Source: RZYY01 sp036794825 (GTDB taxonomy: Bacteria > Bacteroidota > Bacteroidia > Bacteroidales > 4484-276). Taken from it: a stretch of 15,058 nucleotides of DNA. The position numbers and the translations under genes were made by a program. The stretch is from NCBI GenBank assembly GCA_036794825.1, contig DAIRGA010000053.1:1-15058 (forward strand). The letters are read 5' to 3'. Numbering within the stretch: the stretch's first letter is position 1; each line of letters begins with the position of its first letter. The notes under the pieces are model-generated. The model saw nothing but the letters and a program-made list of their open reading frames with translations, ran no database searches and was not told the DNA's origin. Shown piece after piece: positions 8,049 to 15,058 of this stretch.

Positions 8049-10100
8049 ATGAAAACCGAAAAAAAATCCAAAACCAGTCACGGCCGTAGCCAACATCCTG
8101 ATTTTGAGGAGAAATATCCTTCCATAAAATACCTGATCTGGGTTCCATTCATTTTCGCATTTATTCTTTACGGAAATACGTTGACCCACGATTTTGCCCT
8201 GGACGACCTCCCACAGATTGTCAATCATAAATACGTGCAGCAGGGCTGGGCGGGCATCACAAAACTGGCAACCCAGGATTACTGGGCAGCTTCAGGTATC
8301 AGCCTTGGGTATTACCGGCCATTGTCGCATGTGAGCTTTGCCATTGAAAATGCGCTTCATGGCAACAACCCATTCATCATGCACCTTGTAAATGTGCTGC
8401 TTTATGCGCTATCGGGTATGGTAGTGTTTCTGTTGCTGTCGAAGCTGTTCAGGAAAATGCCTGCTTTTGTGTTGCTGGCCACGCTGTTATTTATGGCTCA
8501 CCCTGTTCACACCGAGGTTGTAGCCAATGTGAAGAGCCGGGATGAAATCCTGAGTTTTCTCAACAGCACACTGGCGTTGCTGCTGGTCTTCAATTTCTCA
8601 AAGTCCAAAAACCGCATGAGTCTCATCGGTTCGCTTGTTTTCTTTTTTCTGGCACTGCTTTCCAAAGAGACCGCCATGACAACACTGGCCGTAATTCCTT
8701 TCATGCTTTTCTTTTTTACTCCAAAAACCGGTGGTTACATTGCTCGCGTAACACTTGCATTTGTGGCGGTTTCGGCTGGTTTTCTCCTATTGAAGTATGC
8801 ATTTTTGGGAACCCTTTCCGGAGACCCACCAGTTGACATCAACAACTACCCTTACCGCAACATTGCTTTGAGGATACCGACTACTCTTTATATCTTCGGA
8901 TTTTATTTGTGGCGGCTCCTGGTTCCATACCGGTTGCTTTATGATTATTCCTATAATCAGATACCTGAGGTGGGTTGGGAAAATCCGCTGGTGTGGGGTG
9001 TATTACTGGTGGTAGCCGCATTGATTGCTGTCGCCATTAAAAATCTGAAACGCAGAAACATTATTTCGTTCAGCATCATCTATTTCGGTATCAGCATGGC
9101 GCCGGGAATTGCGTTCGTTTTGCTTAGGGGCGGTATTATGGCTGAGCGCTTTCTTTATGCGCCGGTGCTTGGATTTTCTGTTGCCCTAACCTATTATATC
9201 TTTAAGTTGCTGCCCAGGGAAAAATCCACAGGCAGGGTGGTTTATGATTTCCGTCCTGCACTTTCGAAACTATTTTTGGCCTCCTTTGCTCTGCTGCTGG
9301 TATTTTATTCGGCTCGGACAATTGCTCGAAACCCTGTTTGGAAAGATAATCTAACGTTGTTCTCGTCTGATATCAGGTATGGTGGAAACAGCGCGCAATT
9401 GCGAAAACATTATGGCAGTGAACTGGTGAATCAATCCGTGGCATCAAACGACAAAGCGGTAAAAGACTCACTGATGCATGCGGGGGTGAATGAATTGTTA
9501 AAATCGGTGGAGATAAACCCACGTTTCGGAGAAGCCTTTTTCAAACTGGGCTATGCCTATTACCAAATGCGTGATTTTGATACTTCAATTGGATATTACA
9601 AAAAAGCCAACATCAACTCGATGACAGTTGCCAATCTGGCGCTGGCCTATTATATGAAAGGTGATTACGCCGAAGCACTCAAATTGTTAAAGCAAGCGCT
9701 GCAAATGGATCCGGATAACGCAACTGCCCGAAATAATATGCCGCTGGTTACCAATGCTTTCAATAATAAATTGAATTCAATGCAATCCAGCGAATCCACT
9801 GATCCGGATCACTACTTTAATCTGGGTAATCTTTATGTTGAACAGCAGAACTACGCTGAAGCACTGATAAATTTCAGAAAATCAGTTGAGTTAAAACCAG
9901 ATTACGTCGGAGCGTTGATTAACGTTGGGAATTGCTATTACATGCTTCAGGATTACGATAAAGCAGTGGCAACTTTCCAGGAAGTGCTCCAGTTAAGTCC
10001 TAATAATCAGATGGCTAACAAGAACCTGAGTCACCTTTACGGCCTTATGGGAAATACAGAGATGCAGCAGTTTTACGAACAGCGTGTAAAAGGAAACTGA
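8049..10100 (+). CDS. TMTC-like multi-pass membrane protein with C-terminal TPRs (putative protein O-mannosyltransferase family)
   Basis: This 683-residue protein has a basic cytoplasmic N-terminus of about 26 residues. About ten membrane segments follow over residues 27-425, and then a soluble tetratricopeptide-repeat region (about 480-680). The first loop carries FALDDLPQIVNH with an Asp-Asp pair at 52-53, as in GT-C glycosyltransferases of the TMTC type. The segment around residues 257-325 (GDPPVDINNYPYRN through RLLVPYRLLYDYSY) looks like the DUF1736 region of TMTC proteins. At least four TPRs are recognisable, for example AFFKLGYAYYQM, ALAYYMKGDYAEALKLL and HYFNLGNLYVEQQNYAEAL. Animal TMTC1-4 O-mannosylate cadherins. 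The activity, sugar and targets of bacterial relatives are unknown to me, so a role in glycosylating exported surface proteins is inference. It sits 28 bases after gldG and 10 bases before the next gene, in a likely operon. Confidence 0.8.
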   Translation: MKTEKKSKTSHGRSQHPDFEEKYPSIKYLIWVPFIFAFILYGNTLTHDFALDDLPQIVNHKYVQQGWAGITKLATQDYWAASGISLGYYRPLSHVSFAIENALHGNNPFIMHLVNVLLYALSGMVVFLLLSKLFRKMPAFVLLATLLFMAHPVHTEVVANVKSRDEILSFLNSTLALLLVFNFSKSKNRMSLIGSLVFFFLALLSKETAMTTLAVIPFMLFFFTPKTGGYIARVTLAFVAVSAGFLLLKYAFLGTLSGDPPVDINNYPYRNIALRIPTTLYIFGFYLWRLLVPYRLLYDYSYNQIPEVGWENPLVWGVLLVVAALIAVAIKNLKRRNIISFSIIYFGISMAPGIAFVLLRGGIMAERFLYAPVLGFSVALTYYIFKLLPREKSTGRVVYDFRPALSKLFLASFALLLVFYSARTIARNPVWKDNLTLFSSDIRYGGNSAQLRKHYGSELVNQSVASNDKAVKDSLMHAGVNELLKSVEINPRFGEAFFKLGYAYYQMRDFDTSIGYYKKANINSMTVANLALAYYMKGDYAEALKLLKQALQMDPDNATARNNMPLVTNAFNNKLNSMQSSESTDPDHYFNLGNLYVEQQNYAEALINFRKSVELKPDYVGALINVGNCYYMLQDYDKAVATFQEVLQLSPNNQMANKNLSHLYGLMGNTEMQQFYEQRVKGN

Positions 10101-10110
10101 TGCGACGAAA

Positions 10111-11187
10111 ATGTTTAAAAGCGAAAATCACATGAAGAAACAAAAACTTAAACTGATTCTGATCACATTGATGGGTGTGGTTGCATTGGTATTGATATTT
10201 CAGAATCGTACCGGCACCCTGAAGAAGGAGATCGGCGAGTTTGCTATAGATGACACAGCTTCGGTGACGAAAATTTACATGGCCGATATGCGTGGTAATG
10301 AGGTTTTAATAACCCGGAATTCTCCTTTCGACTGGATGGTCAACGATTCGCTCAAAGCAAGAACTGACGCTGTAAAAATGTTGCTTTCCACAATGTACCG
10401 CCTTGCTGTTCAGTCGCCGGTTTCAAAGTCAGGTTACAACAATGTAATCTCCAACCTCGCCGGTAATTCGGTAAAGGTAGAGGTTTATCAGTATTTACCA
10501 CGAATAAGTTTCTTCGGGTCAAACTTTTTCTACCGAGAACGATTGACCAAAGTCTATTATGTCGGACAGCCAACATCGGATAATTTGGGCACCTACATGC
10601 TGATGGAGGGTTCAGACACGCCGTTTATCGTCTATCTGCCGGGATTGCGGGGTTTTGTATCAGCAAGGTTTTCAGCAAATCCCGGCGATTGGCGCGATCA
10701 TACCATTTTTGCAAAAAATCCTCACGAAATCAGTGCCATCCAGGTGGAGTTTCCTTCAAATTCTGAGGAGTCATTCCGTATCGAGAAGTCTGGTAGAGAT
10801 AATGTTATTCTTAGGAAATTAAAGGATAATCAGCGGATAGAACAATTTGATACCAACCGCATTGCAGGTTTTATCAACGGCTACAAGAATATCCGTTTTG
10901 AAAGCCTGATCGAAAAAAGTGCTCCCCTGAATGTAGATTCAATTCTTCTGTCCACCCCACTCCATGTCATTACCCTGACTGATACTTCTGGTAATATTCA
11001 GGTTGTCAAAACATTCCGCAGAAAGAATTATGACCTGATGCTTGATGATGATGATAATTTTTACCCTTTCGACATGGACAGATTGTATGCACTAATCAAT
11101 AATGGAAGTGATTTTGTTTTGATTCAGTACTTTGTCTTTGACCCCATTACAAGGCCAGTGTCCTATTTTCTGAAGGAGGAAAATTAG
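10111..11187 (+). CDS. Membrane-anchored DUF4340-like protein
   Basis: The 358-residue protein has a short basic N-terminus, one membrane helix (about residues 12-30) and a large extracytoplasmic domain. The pattern after the helix resembles DUF4340: IDDTASVTKIYMADMRGNEV, then an R-x3-F-x-WMVND segment, YYVGQPTSDNLGTYML, FIVYLPGLRGFV and a WRDHTIF segment. DUF4340 proteins are known beside ABC-2 permease and GldG-type genes in several phyla, where they are thought to belong to the same complex; their biochemical function is not established. The run DDDDNFYPFD near residue 312 is strikingly acidic and might bind cations, but this is speculation. A second in-frame ATG at 10132 (MKKQKLKL) is an equally plausible start and would shorten the protein by seven residues. 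It is the last gene of the plus-strand cluster, and no T-rich terminator for it is evident on that strand. Confidence 0.78.
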   Translation: MFKSENHMKKQKLKLILITLMGVVALVLIFQNRTGTLKKEIGEFAIDDTASVTKIYMADMRGNEVLITRNSPFDWMVNDSLKARTDAVKMLLSTMYRLAVQSPVSKSGYNNVISNLAGNSVKVEVYQYLPRISFFGSNFFYRERLTKVYYVGQPTSDNLGTYMLMEGSDTPFIVYLPGLRGFVSARFSANPGDWRDHTIFAKNPHEISAIQVEFPSNSEESFRIEKSGRDNVILRKLKDNQRIEQFDTNRIAGFINGYKNIRFESLIEKSAPLNVDSILLSTPLHVITLTDTSGNIQVVKTFRRKNYDLMLDDDDNFYPFDMDRLYALINNGSDFVLIQYFVFDPITRPVSYFLKEEN

Positions 11188-11252
11188 CGAGCTTATTCTT
11201 ATATCTTTAAATCCATTCATTTCATAATCGGTTGATAATCAATTAACCTGAG

Positions 11253-11281
11253 AAAAAAAGAGCCGCCTGTGAAGGCGGCTC
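11253..11281 (-). terminator. Rho-independent terminator of gdhA
   Basis: A perfect 8-bp stem, GAGCCGCC / GGCGGCTC, with a 6-base loop lies at 11260-11281. On the minus strand it is followed by seven T residues (11259-11253). It is 38 bases beyond the gdhA stop, which fits termination of gdhA. On the plus strand the hairpin is followed by CAAAAGAG rather than Ts, so it is a weaker barrier to the convergent DUF4340 transcript, for which no other terminator is seen between 11188 and 11318. Confidence 0.88.
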
Positions 11282-11318
11282 AAAAGAGAATCTCGAAATG
11301 GATATAAAGAACGAATTT

Positions 11319-12671
11319 CTATACAAGTCCCTGGGCGAGCATGGCATCGGCAACTTTTACAAAACCTCCGATGTTGGCTCCCTGCACATAGTCAACTGAG
11401 CCGTCGTCGCGTTTACCGTAAGTGACGCAGGTAGTATGAATATCTTTCATAATGCGCTGGAGACGTGCATCAACCTCTTCTCTCGACCAGCCAAGCCTCA
11501 TGGAGTTTTGCGTCATTTCGAGTCCTGAAACCGAAACACCGCCAGCATTGGCTGCTTTACCCAAACCATAAAGAATGCCTGAACTCTGATATACTTCAAT
11601 TGCTTCGGGAGACGATGGCATATTGGCGCCTTCTGAAATACAGATGCATCCATTGGCGATCAGCGTTTTTGCTTCGTCTTCGTTCACTTCGTTCTGGGTG
11701 GCGCAAGGCATCGCGATGTCGCACTTGATACCCCATGGACGCAGGCCTTCGTGGTATTCGCAGTCAAATTTTTCAGCATAGTCTTTAATACGGCCGCGTT
11801 TGATATTTTTCAGCCACATCATCCACTCCAGTTTTTCTTTGTCAATGCCTTTCGGATCATAGATAAAACCATTGGAATCGGAGAGTGTAACCACTTTTCC
11901 ACCCAAAGCAGTAACTTTTTCGCAGGCATATTGAGCTACATTGCCTGATCCTGAAATGGTTACAATTTTTCCTTTGATATCAAGGTTGCGTGTGTTGAGC
12001 ATTTCCTGGGCAAAATATGTTGCGCCGTAGCCAGTTGCTTCAGGACGAATCAGCGATCCGCCCCAGCTAATTCCTTTGCCAGTAAGAACCCCGGTGAACT
12101 CATTTCTCAACCTTTTATACTGGCCAAAAAGGAAACCAATTTCGCGACCGCCAACACCTATGTCGCCTGCAGGTACGTCGGTGTCAGGGCCAATATGACG
12201 GAATAGTTCAGTCATAAAGCTCTGGCAGAAACGCATCACTTCGTTGTCAGATTTGCCTTTTGGGTCGAAATCAGAACCGCCTTTACCGCCACCCATTGGC
12301 AAGGTAGTGAGCGAATTTTTGAATACCTGTTCAAATGCAAGAAACTTCAGTATACCTAGATTTACAGTAGGGTGGAAACGGAGCCCGCCTTTGTATGGGC
12401 CAATCGCACTGTTCATCTCAATGCGGTAACCCTTGTTGATCTGTACTTCACCTTTGTCGTCAAGCCATGGAACGCGAAACAGTATTACCCGTTCTGGCTC
12501 AACCATACGCTCAAGAATCTTTACTGCTTTGTATTGTGGATTTTCTTCCACGTAGGGAATCAGTGTTTCCACTACTTCGTGAACAGCCTGGTGGAACTCG
12601 ACTTCACTTGGATTCTTGGCAATTACTTTTGCCATGAAATCATTGATCTGTTGTTGATAAGCGTTTGCCAT
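11319..12671 (-). CDS. gdhA: NADP-specific glutamate dehydrogenase
   Basis: This 450-residue enzyme interconverts 2-oxoglutarate plus ammonium and L-glutamate, mainly for ammonium assimilation in the cytoplasm (EC 1.4.1.4). It is a full-length class I hexameric GDH, close to E. coli GdhA. The segment SAIGPYKGGLRFHP (88-101) binds the substrate. PMGGGKGGSDF has the catalytic Lys at 130, and DVPAGDIGVGGRE has the catalytic Asp at 170, exactly 40 residues later as in the family. The nucleotide-binding motif SGSGNVAQYA is at 240-249, followed by VTLSDSNG. The Ser-Asp-Ser at the end of the second Rossmann strand fits NADP rather than NAD. The C-terminus GANIGGFVKVADAMLAQGLV is the normal ending. 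It is a monocistronic gene, with its own promoter candidate and terminator, and appears unrelated to the surface-protein genes on either side. Confidence 0.98.
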   Translation of the reverse strand: MANAYQQQINDFMAKVIAKNPSEVEFHQAVHEVVETLIPYVEENPQYKAVKILERMVEPERVILFRVPWLDDKGEVQINKGYRIEMNSAIGPYKGGLRFHPTVNLGILKFLAFEQVFKNSLTTLPMGGGKGGSDFDPKGKSDNEVMRFCQSFMTELFRHIGPDTDVPAGDIGVGGREIGFLFGQYKRLRNEFTGVLTGKGISWGGSLIRPEATGYGATYFAQEMLNTRNLDIKGKIVTISGSGNVAQYACEKVTALGGKVVTLSDSNGFIYDPKGIDKEKLEWMMWLKNIKRGRIKDYAEKFDCEYHEGLRPWGIKCDIAMPCATQNEVNEDEAKTLIANGCICISEGANMPSSPEAIEVYQSSGILYGLGKAANAGGVSVSGLEMTQNSMRLGWSREEVDARLQRIMKDIHTTCVTYGKRDDGSVDYVQGANIGGFVKVADAMLAQGLV

Positions 12672-12908
12672 AAATGCTAAAATTATTGGTTAGTGACTAT
12701 AAATTCATGTAGCAAGTGTACACATTATCCCTGATGGTTAAGAGAGTTGAGTTGAAAATCTACCCCTTTTGAAACAAAATTCCGTGAATCACGCAAAATT
12801 GATTTGGGTAAATGCTTATCCACGTAAAACAGTTCCATTGATTTTTGTCGAAAATAAAAAAGCCGGGATGAATTTTTCACCCGGCTTTTTAAAGATTCAC
12901 GACTGATT
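12672..12908. promoter_or_regulatory. gdhA upstream region with weak candidate promoter
   Basis: This 237-bp gap lies between the start of gdhA and the stop of the next minus-strand gene. On the minus strand TACACTTG (12720-12713) matches the TAnnTTTG -7 element with one mismatch and would give a leader of about 35 bases to the gdhA ATG. The -33 position holds only a poor match (TTA). A second T-rich candidate, TAGATTTT, lies further upstream near 12760 but has a badly spaced -33 element. The part next to 12908 contains the terminator listed separately. I see no gene here. Confidence 0.3.
12856..12890 (-). terminator. Rho-independent terminator of the T9SS-exported repeat protein gene
   Basis: An 11-bp stem, AAAAAGCCGGG (12857-12867) and CCCGGCTTTTT (12880-12890), surrounds a 12-base loop that can itself pair as TGAA / TTCA. 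On the minus strand the stem runs into six Ts (12861-12856). It begins 18 bases past the stop codon of the gene to its right. The A-run and T-run at both ends make it potentially bidirectional, but only the minus-strand gene ends here. Confidence 0.9.
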
Positions 12909-15058
12909 TTATTTGATAATCAGCTGTTTTGTGGTTTTTGATCCGTTCTCAAATTCAATACGAACAATGTAGGTTCCGGGTCTGATGCCTGAAAGGTCAA
13001 TCTGGCCCTGTGTTGAACCAAAATTGAGTTTCTGCACCTCCTGGCCTGTGATGTTGAGGATTGAAACGGTTTTTACTCTGTCTAAAGTGATAAAGTGAGT
13101 GATTCCACTGGCAGGATTGGGATAGATAGTGGCCTTACTAATGCCTGAACTAAGATTCTTAACAGACGCTTTTTCATCAACAATGCTTTCGATCATCGAC
13201 ATACCGTAGGTGTAGAAGATATCGGCATGCGGCATGTTTTCGTCAAATAAAGGTTGAATTTCAAACTCCTCGTTCGTTGCAGGACGATAAACCCTGAAAA
13301 ACATCTTGCTACCGTTGGTCAGTCCATTGAGTTTACCCATCAGCATATCACTGGCATTGGCTCTTAGCAGGTGATTTTCAGTTAATTCTGTTACCTCCGT
13401 CAACCCGGCTATCTCTCCGGCTGCATCAAAAACGCCGATGAAATCACCAACATTCAACGAAGATATCGCGTTAGTGGAAACTGAGATCACATGGAAATTA
13501 CCAGTGACTTCAGGATCAGGCCATGTTGTGTTGTTTACAACTTGCTGATGTTCAACGGTGTGACCTACACTGATTGCATCCCAGGTGATGGTAGCTTGTT
13601 GGTCGAGTTTTACCAGATAAGCATTGCCCGGTTCAAGATAATTGAGTGAGAAAATTTGCCCTTCCGGCCAGTAAACCTCGTTGAAATTGATGCTCACGGC
13701 AATAATGAGGTTGCTGCCCAGTTGGTCGAAAATATCGGTTGCAAATACGGTCTCCGTGCTCCAAACCGGTATGATACTCCATCCTGATTTGATCGTCATT
13801 TCAGGGCCAAGGGTTGGATAACCTGTTACAGTGAATTCGGTGGGCCATGAATTGTTGTTCAGGTAGAGTTTTGCTCCTTTGTCTTCGCTCCAGCAGAAGG
13901 GCACGCTTCCGGGAACATAAACGCGGTCAATGAACTCTAACGCCCTCAGGTTTGAACCCAACTGAGTCATTATGTTAGCAACGTTGCAATCAACCAGATC
14001 TAGGTATGTTGATACTCCATTGAGATAATTGGGAAGATGAATCACTTGTGTCCAGGGTAGTACATCGAGGAAAACAGTTTCGCTGCTTACAATTCCGCAT
14101 TCATTAACCACCTCGCACCAGTAACTACCTTTATCATCGAGGGTGATGTCGTTGATGAAAAGTGTTGAAGTTTGAACGCTTTCTTCAAAAAGTATCAGTC
14201 CGTTGGGGCCATACCAGCTGAAGGATATTGCAAAGTCTGCTGATATCGTGAATGATACATCGCTACCGAAGAGTTCAGCTACATTCTCTGGTTGTACTGT
14301 GATGGCTGGAATTGGAAGCACAGTGATGGTGAATGTACAACTGCTGTTACAATTAAATTCTGTAGTTACAAAATAATCAATCATATACTCGCCAGTAACA
14401 TAGTCAGCAGGATTGAATGAGGTAATTACCTGACCATCCAGAATATAAGTTTCAAATTCAGACGGGTTGAAATTGATGGGATCTGCTGTGATACAAATTT
14501 CAACATCCTCACAATCTGCAACTGGCAGCGGGTGAACATTTATGTTAAATGTGCAGAAATCAATGCATCCGAATTCTGAAGTAACCTGGTATGTGATCTC
14601 GTACTCACCTATTGCAAATGCCTGCGGATCGAATGAAAAGATTTCAATTCCGGAAAGGAAATAGACCTCATTGGTTTGCGGATTGAGGTAGATCACGTCA
14701 CTATCTTCACAAACATCGATATCAACCGGGCAATCGAAGACCGGCAACGGATTGACCACGATCACAAACTCGCAGCTGGCCACACAGCCAAAGGCAGAAG
14801 TTTCGGTATAGATAAAGGTGTACGAACCAGCCACCGCCGGATCGAACCCTGTAACCACTTCACCATCAAAGGTATACACTCCGACGCCTTCAAACACGAC
14901 GGCATCATCGCCAGCGCAGAACGGGCCGTAGGCCGGGCAATCGAAGACCGGCAGCGGATTGACCACGATCACAAACTCGCAGCTGGCCACACAGCCAAAG
15001 GCGGAAGTTTCGGTATAGATAAAGGTGTACGAACCAGCCACCGCCGGATCGAACCCTG
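12909..15058 (-). CDS. T9SS-exported repeat surface protein, C-terminal part (5' end beyond the right edge)
   Basis: The frame is open from the right edge to the TAA at 12909-12911, about 716 codons. The GTG near 15041 is an internal Val of a repeat (DPAVAGSYTF), not a start. In order, the protein has repeats of 69-73 residues, each with FGCxxxCxF and NPLPVxDC-type segments (edge to about 14330). An Ig-like domain follows (about 14060-14310) with the classic SYWCEV strand. Next is a region (about 13500-14050) with two copies of a QLGSNL-containing module, including SGWSIIPVW and LEPGNAYLVKL, a type common in secreted Bacteroidota proteins. The last 75 or so residues are a T9SS type A sorting domain: ATIYPNPASG, SILNITGQEV, LSGIRPGTYIVRI and a C-terminal KQLIIK. 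This tail directs export across the outer membrane by the T9SS and is normally removed. No enzyme domain is visible, so function is likely structural or adhesive (inference). Confidence 0.93.
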   Translation of the reverse strand, partial: GFDPAVAGSYTFIYTETSAFGCVASCEFVIVVNPLPVFDCPAYGPFCAGDDAVVFEGVGVYTFDGEVVTGFDPAVAGSYTFIYTETSAFGCVASCEFVIVVNPLPVFDCPVDIDVCEDSDVIYLNPQTNEVYFLSGIEIFSFDPQAFAIGEYEITYQVTSEFGCIDFCTFNINVHPLPVADCEDVEICITADPINFNPSEFETYILDGQVITSFNPADYVTGEYMIDYFVTTEFNCNSSCTFTITVLPIPAITVQPENVAELFGSDVSFTISADFAISFSWYGPNGLILFEESVQTSTLFINDITLDDKGSYWCEVVNECGIVSSETVFLDVLPWTQVIHLPNYLNGVSTYLDLVDCNVANIMTQLGSNLRALEFIDRVYVPGSVPFCWSEDKGAKLYLNNNSWPTEFTVTGYPTLGPEMTIKSGWSIIPVWSTETVFATDIFDQLGSNLIIAVSINFNEVYWPEGQIFSLNYLEPGNAYLVKLDQQATITWDAISVGHTVEHQQVVNNTTWPDPEVTGNFHVISVSTNAISSLNVGDFIGVFDAAGEIAGLTEVTELTENHLLRANASDMLMGKLNGLTNGSKMFFRVYRPATNEEFEIQPLFDENMPHADIFYTYGMSMIESIVDEKASVKNLSSGISKATIYPNPASGITHFITLDRVKTVSILNITGQEVQKLNFGSTQGQIDLSGIRPGTYIVRIEFENGSKTTKQLIIK
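14731..15058 (-). repeat. 207-bp tandem repeat, near-identical copies, continuing past the right edge
   Basis: The copy starting at 14731 is repeated from 14938, a period of 207 bases (69 codons, in frame). Over the 121 bases that can be compared (14731-14851 against 14938-15058) I count two differences, at CAACGG/CAGCGG and GCAGAA/GCGGAA. Both are synonymous, so the encoded segments are identical. Two further, diverged protein-level units follow toward the C-terminus, with spacings of 73 and 72 residues. The array probably extends to the right of the window. Confidence 0.9.

Noticed and set aside
12372..12680. Plus-strand open frame of 102 codons opposite the gdhA start
   Set aside because: It is antisense to the highly conserved N-terminal half of glutamate dehydrogenase, with no independent support.
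15039..15041. GTG as a start codon for the right-hand surface protein
   Set aside because: It encodes the Val of a repeated DPAVAGSYTF segment that also occurs 69 residues later, and the frame is open to the window edge, so the true start lies outside.
14731..15058. CRISPR-like or non-coding satellite repeat
   Set aside because: The period is 207 bases, in frame, with only synonymous changes and a continuous protein, which is a coding domain repeat rather than a repeat-spacer array.

Overview
The window looks like a chromosomal segment of a Bacteroidota bacterium, probably Bacteroidales-like or a related gliding or free-living lineage. The reasons are a gldF-gldG gene pair, a secreted protein ending in a type IX secretion system (T9SS) C-terminal sorting domain, giant PKD/Ig-like/SprB-like repeat proteins, the absence of Shine-Dalgarno sequences before most starts, and promoter candidates of the Bacteroidota TTTG / TAnnTTTG type. 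I cannot name the genus from sequence alone.

Layout. Positions 1-5074 (minus strand) are the N-terminal ~1,691 codons of one giant secreted surface protein that runs off the left edge. It has a signal peptide, PKD-like and Ig-like domains, a glycine-rich linker, and three tandem 92-93-residue SprB-like repeats next to the edge. A 453-bp AT-rich divergent intergenic region follows, with a good candidate promoter facing each way. Positions 5528-11187 (plus strand) hold a compact four-gene cluster: gldF (ABC-2 permease), gldG (its auxiliary partner), a TMTC-like multi-membrane protein with C-terminal TPRs (putative protein O-mannosyltransferase family), and a membrane-anchored DUF4340-like protein. 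A convergent gap with a terminator separates this from gdhA (minus strand, 11319-12671), an NADP-type hexameric glutamate dehydrogenase. A second strong terminator at 12856-12890 closes the last gene, positions 12909-15058 (minus strand). This is the C-terminal part of another T9SS-exported surface protein, built of about 70-residue Cys-containing repeats, an Ig-like domain, a two-copy Trp/Gly-rich module and the sorting domain. Its N-terminus lies beyond the right edge.

How the genes may work together. The gldFG genes encode parts of an ABC transporter needed for gliding in Flavobacterium johnsoniae. The ATPase GldA is not in this window. The two co-directional genes after gldG suggest a cell-envelope function that couples this ABC system to periplasmic or extracytoplasmic protein handling, possibly glycosylation of exported proteins. 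That coupling is inference from gene order. The two flanking repeat proteins are plausible clients of the T9SS and possibly of the cluster, but nothing in the sequence proves it. gdhA is a housekeeping ammonium-assimilation gene and appears unrelated.

I found no tRNA, rRNA, CRISPR array or insertion sequence. The most notable structures are the nearly identical 207-bp tandem repeats at the right edge, the unusual gldF-gldG-TMTC-DUF4340 order, and the very large repeat protein divergent from it.
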